13,548 bases of DNA from Actinophytocola sp036402745 (GTDB lineage Bacteria > Actinomycetota > Actinomycetes > Mycobacteriales > Pseudonocardiaceae). The stretch is from contig NZ_DASWSJ010000064.1 of the NCBI RefSeq assembly GCF_036402745.1, positions 1-13,548 of the forward strand. The letters are read 5' to 3'. Below are positions 12,895-13,548 of this stretch, piece after piece (positions within the stretch are counted from its first letter, which is position 1; each line of letters begins with the position of its first letter). A model generated the notes under the pieces. The model saw nothing but the letters and a program-made list of their open reading frames with translations. It was not told the DNA's origin and ran no database searches. Position numbers and translations under genes: made by a program.

Positions 12895-13227
12895 ACCACG
12901 ACTCACCGCCTGGGTACGCTCGTGATCATCCTCAGGGCGACATCTCCGCCGCGGCACCATCGACCTCGACGGCGACAGTCTCATCCTGCGGACCCGGCCG
13001 GACACCCACGACCTGGTGCCGCCCCAGCGTGTCCGCGTTGCGGGCCAACGGTTTCGTGGTCACCGTGCCGGGATCACCCAGGCCGGGCAACGCACCGTTG
13101 GACAGCGACACGAACCCGTCGCGCCGCCACACCGCGCGCCAACCGGCGGAGTAGCAGTATTCAAACCCCGTCGTATTCCTCTGCTGTGTCGGTCGATAGC
13201 GCGCCGCCGCCGCAGGCACCTGCGTGA
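12895..13227 (-). pseudogene. Possible degraded or small gene of unknown function (minus strand, about 13231-12932)
   Basis: This 333-bp gap has one protein-like reading on the minus strand: 99 residues from a TTG at 13231 that overlaps the hydrolase stop, ending at 12932. The middle, WRRDGFVSL then GTVTTKPLARNADTL and later VVGVRPGPQDETVAVEVDG, reminds me of the beta-sandwich tail seen at the end of some sialidase/GH32-like proteins (W-R-x-DGF-x-S, T-x-P, L-x-V-N, V-x-V-E). No catalytic domain is present. It has no good ribosome site. It may be a leftover C-terminal fragment of a larger gene, a real small protein, or chance open reading in GC-rich DNA. No RNA gene or clear terminator is seen in the gap. 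Confidence 0.25.
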
Positions 13228-13548
13228 TCAACGACCGCCTAGCGCGAGCATCGCCGCGGCGACCTCGTGGGCGGCGGCGTCGGGGATCGCGGTCGCGGCC
13301 TGTTCGAGCACGAGCAGCCGCGCGCCAGGGATTTCGCGCGCGAGTGCCTCGCCGTTGCCGACCGGGAAGAAGGGGTCGCGGCGGCCGTGCACCACGAGTG
13401 TCGGTAGCGCGAGCTCGGGCAGGCGCTCGCGCCAGCGTGGCGTGCAGTCGAGCTTGGAGAACACCATGCCCAACTGGTTGGCCAGCTGGATCGCGGGCTC
13501 GGTTCCTGGCGTGCGGTCGAAGATGCGCTCGGCGATCGCGCGTGCCGC
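13228..13548 (-). CDS. Alpha/beta hydrolase, C-terminal part (partial)
   Basis: The minus-strand frame is open from the window edge to the TGA at 13228, giving 106 residues. The segment LPTLVVHGRRDPFFPVGNGE is the alpha/beta-hydrolase strand carrying the catalytic acid (Asp in H-G-x-x-D), preceded by a lid-like part (RTPGTEPAIQLANQLGMV). The next segment, IPGARLLVLEQAATAIPDAA, is where the catalytic His is expected (usually G-H-x-x-P); here the position reads Ala-Thr-Ala, so the His is apparently replaced by Thr. The nucleophile Ser lies outside the window. An internal ATG at 13473 is not the start, since homology-like sequence continues upstream. Substrate unknown. Confidence 0.8.
   Translation of the reverse strand, partial: AARAIAERIFDRTPGTEPAIQLANQLGMVFSKLDCTPRWRERLPELALPTLVVHGRRDPFFPVGNGEALAREIPGARLLVLEQAATAIPDAAAHEVAAAMLALGGR

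Noticed and set aside
1..13548. tRNA, rRNA, CRISPR array or replication origin
   Set aside because: I saw no cloverleaf-like segment, rRNA signature, regularly spaced direct repeats or DnaA-box cluster while reading; a covariance-model scan could not be run.

Overview
The window is high-GC actinobacterial DNA. It carries a conservon (sensor kinase, roadblock, DUF742 and Ras-like GTPase genes, a set typical of Streptomyces and Pseudonocardiales), GTG starts, strong AGGAGG-type ribosome sites and 4-bp ATGA/GTGA gene overlaps. Genus cannot be fixed from sequence alone; a Pseudonocardiaceae-like organism is my best guess.

Layout. Positions 1-178 (+) hold the C-terminal end of an acyl-CoA dehydrogenase-like gene. 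Positions 245-3902 (-) are a five-gene conservon, in transcription order: two-TM ATPase/kinase protein, roadblock protein, DUF742 protein, GTPase, GAF-domain protein. Positions 3903-4774 lack a convincing gene but contain a deletion-fused remnant of an IS5-like transposase (about 4380-4640) with a strong inverted repeat at its head. Positions 4775-10189 (+) are the most interesting part. A 44-codon peptide gene ending in Asn-Cys-Trp-Ser-Gly-Cys is followed by a terminator-like hairpin and then eight tightly spaced or overlapping genes: a half-length polysaccharide-deacetylase-like protein without its metal ligands, a GRDP/DUF1399-like protein, a fold-type I PLP aminotransferase, a group II truncated hemoglobin, a TPR-like protein, a PhyH-type 2-oxoglutarate/Fe(II) oxygenase, a second GRDP-like protein that lost its histidines, and a GT-B glycosyltransferase. 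Positions 10260-12526 (-) are an SDR oxidoreductase and a 14-TM DHA2-type exporter, divergent from an ArsR-type regulator (12577-12894, +) with an inverted-repeat operator between them. Positions 13228-13548 (-) are the C-terminal part of an alpha/beta hydrolase.

How the parts may work together. The 4775-10189 block looks like a biosynthetic operon that modifies a short, gene-encoded, Cys-containing peptide. The hairpin after the peptide gene would give more precursor than enzyme, as is common for ribosomally made, post-translationally modified peptides (RiPPs). None of the usual RiPP hallmark enzymes (LanB/LanC/LanM, YcaO, radical SAM, DUF692, lasso cyclase, graspetide ligase) is present. 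The enzyme set (transaminase, globin, Fe/2OG oxygenase, glycosyltransferase, paired GRDP-like proteins and a metal-less deacetylase fold) is one I do not recognise as a described class. That the peptide is the substrate is inference. The SDR/exporter/ArsR unit is a self-contained regulated cassette; whether it exports the operon's product is unknown.
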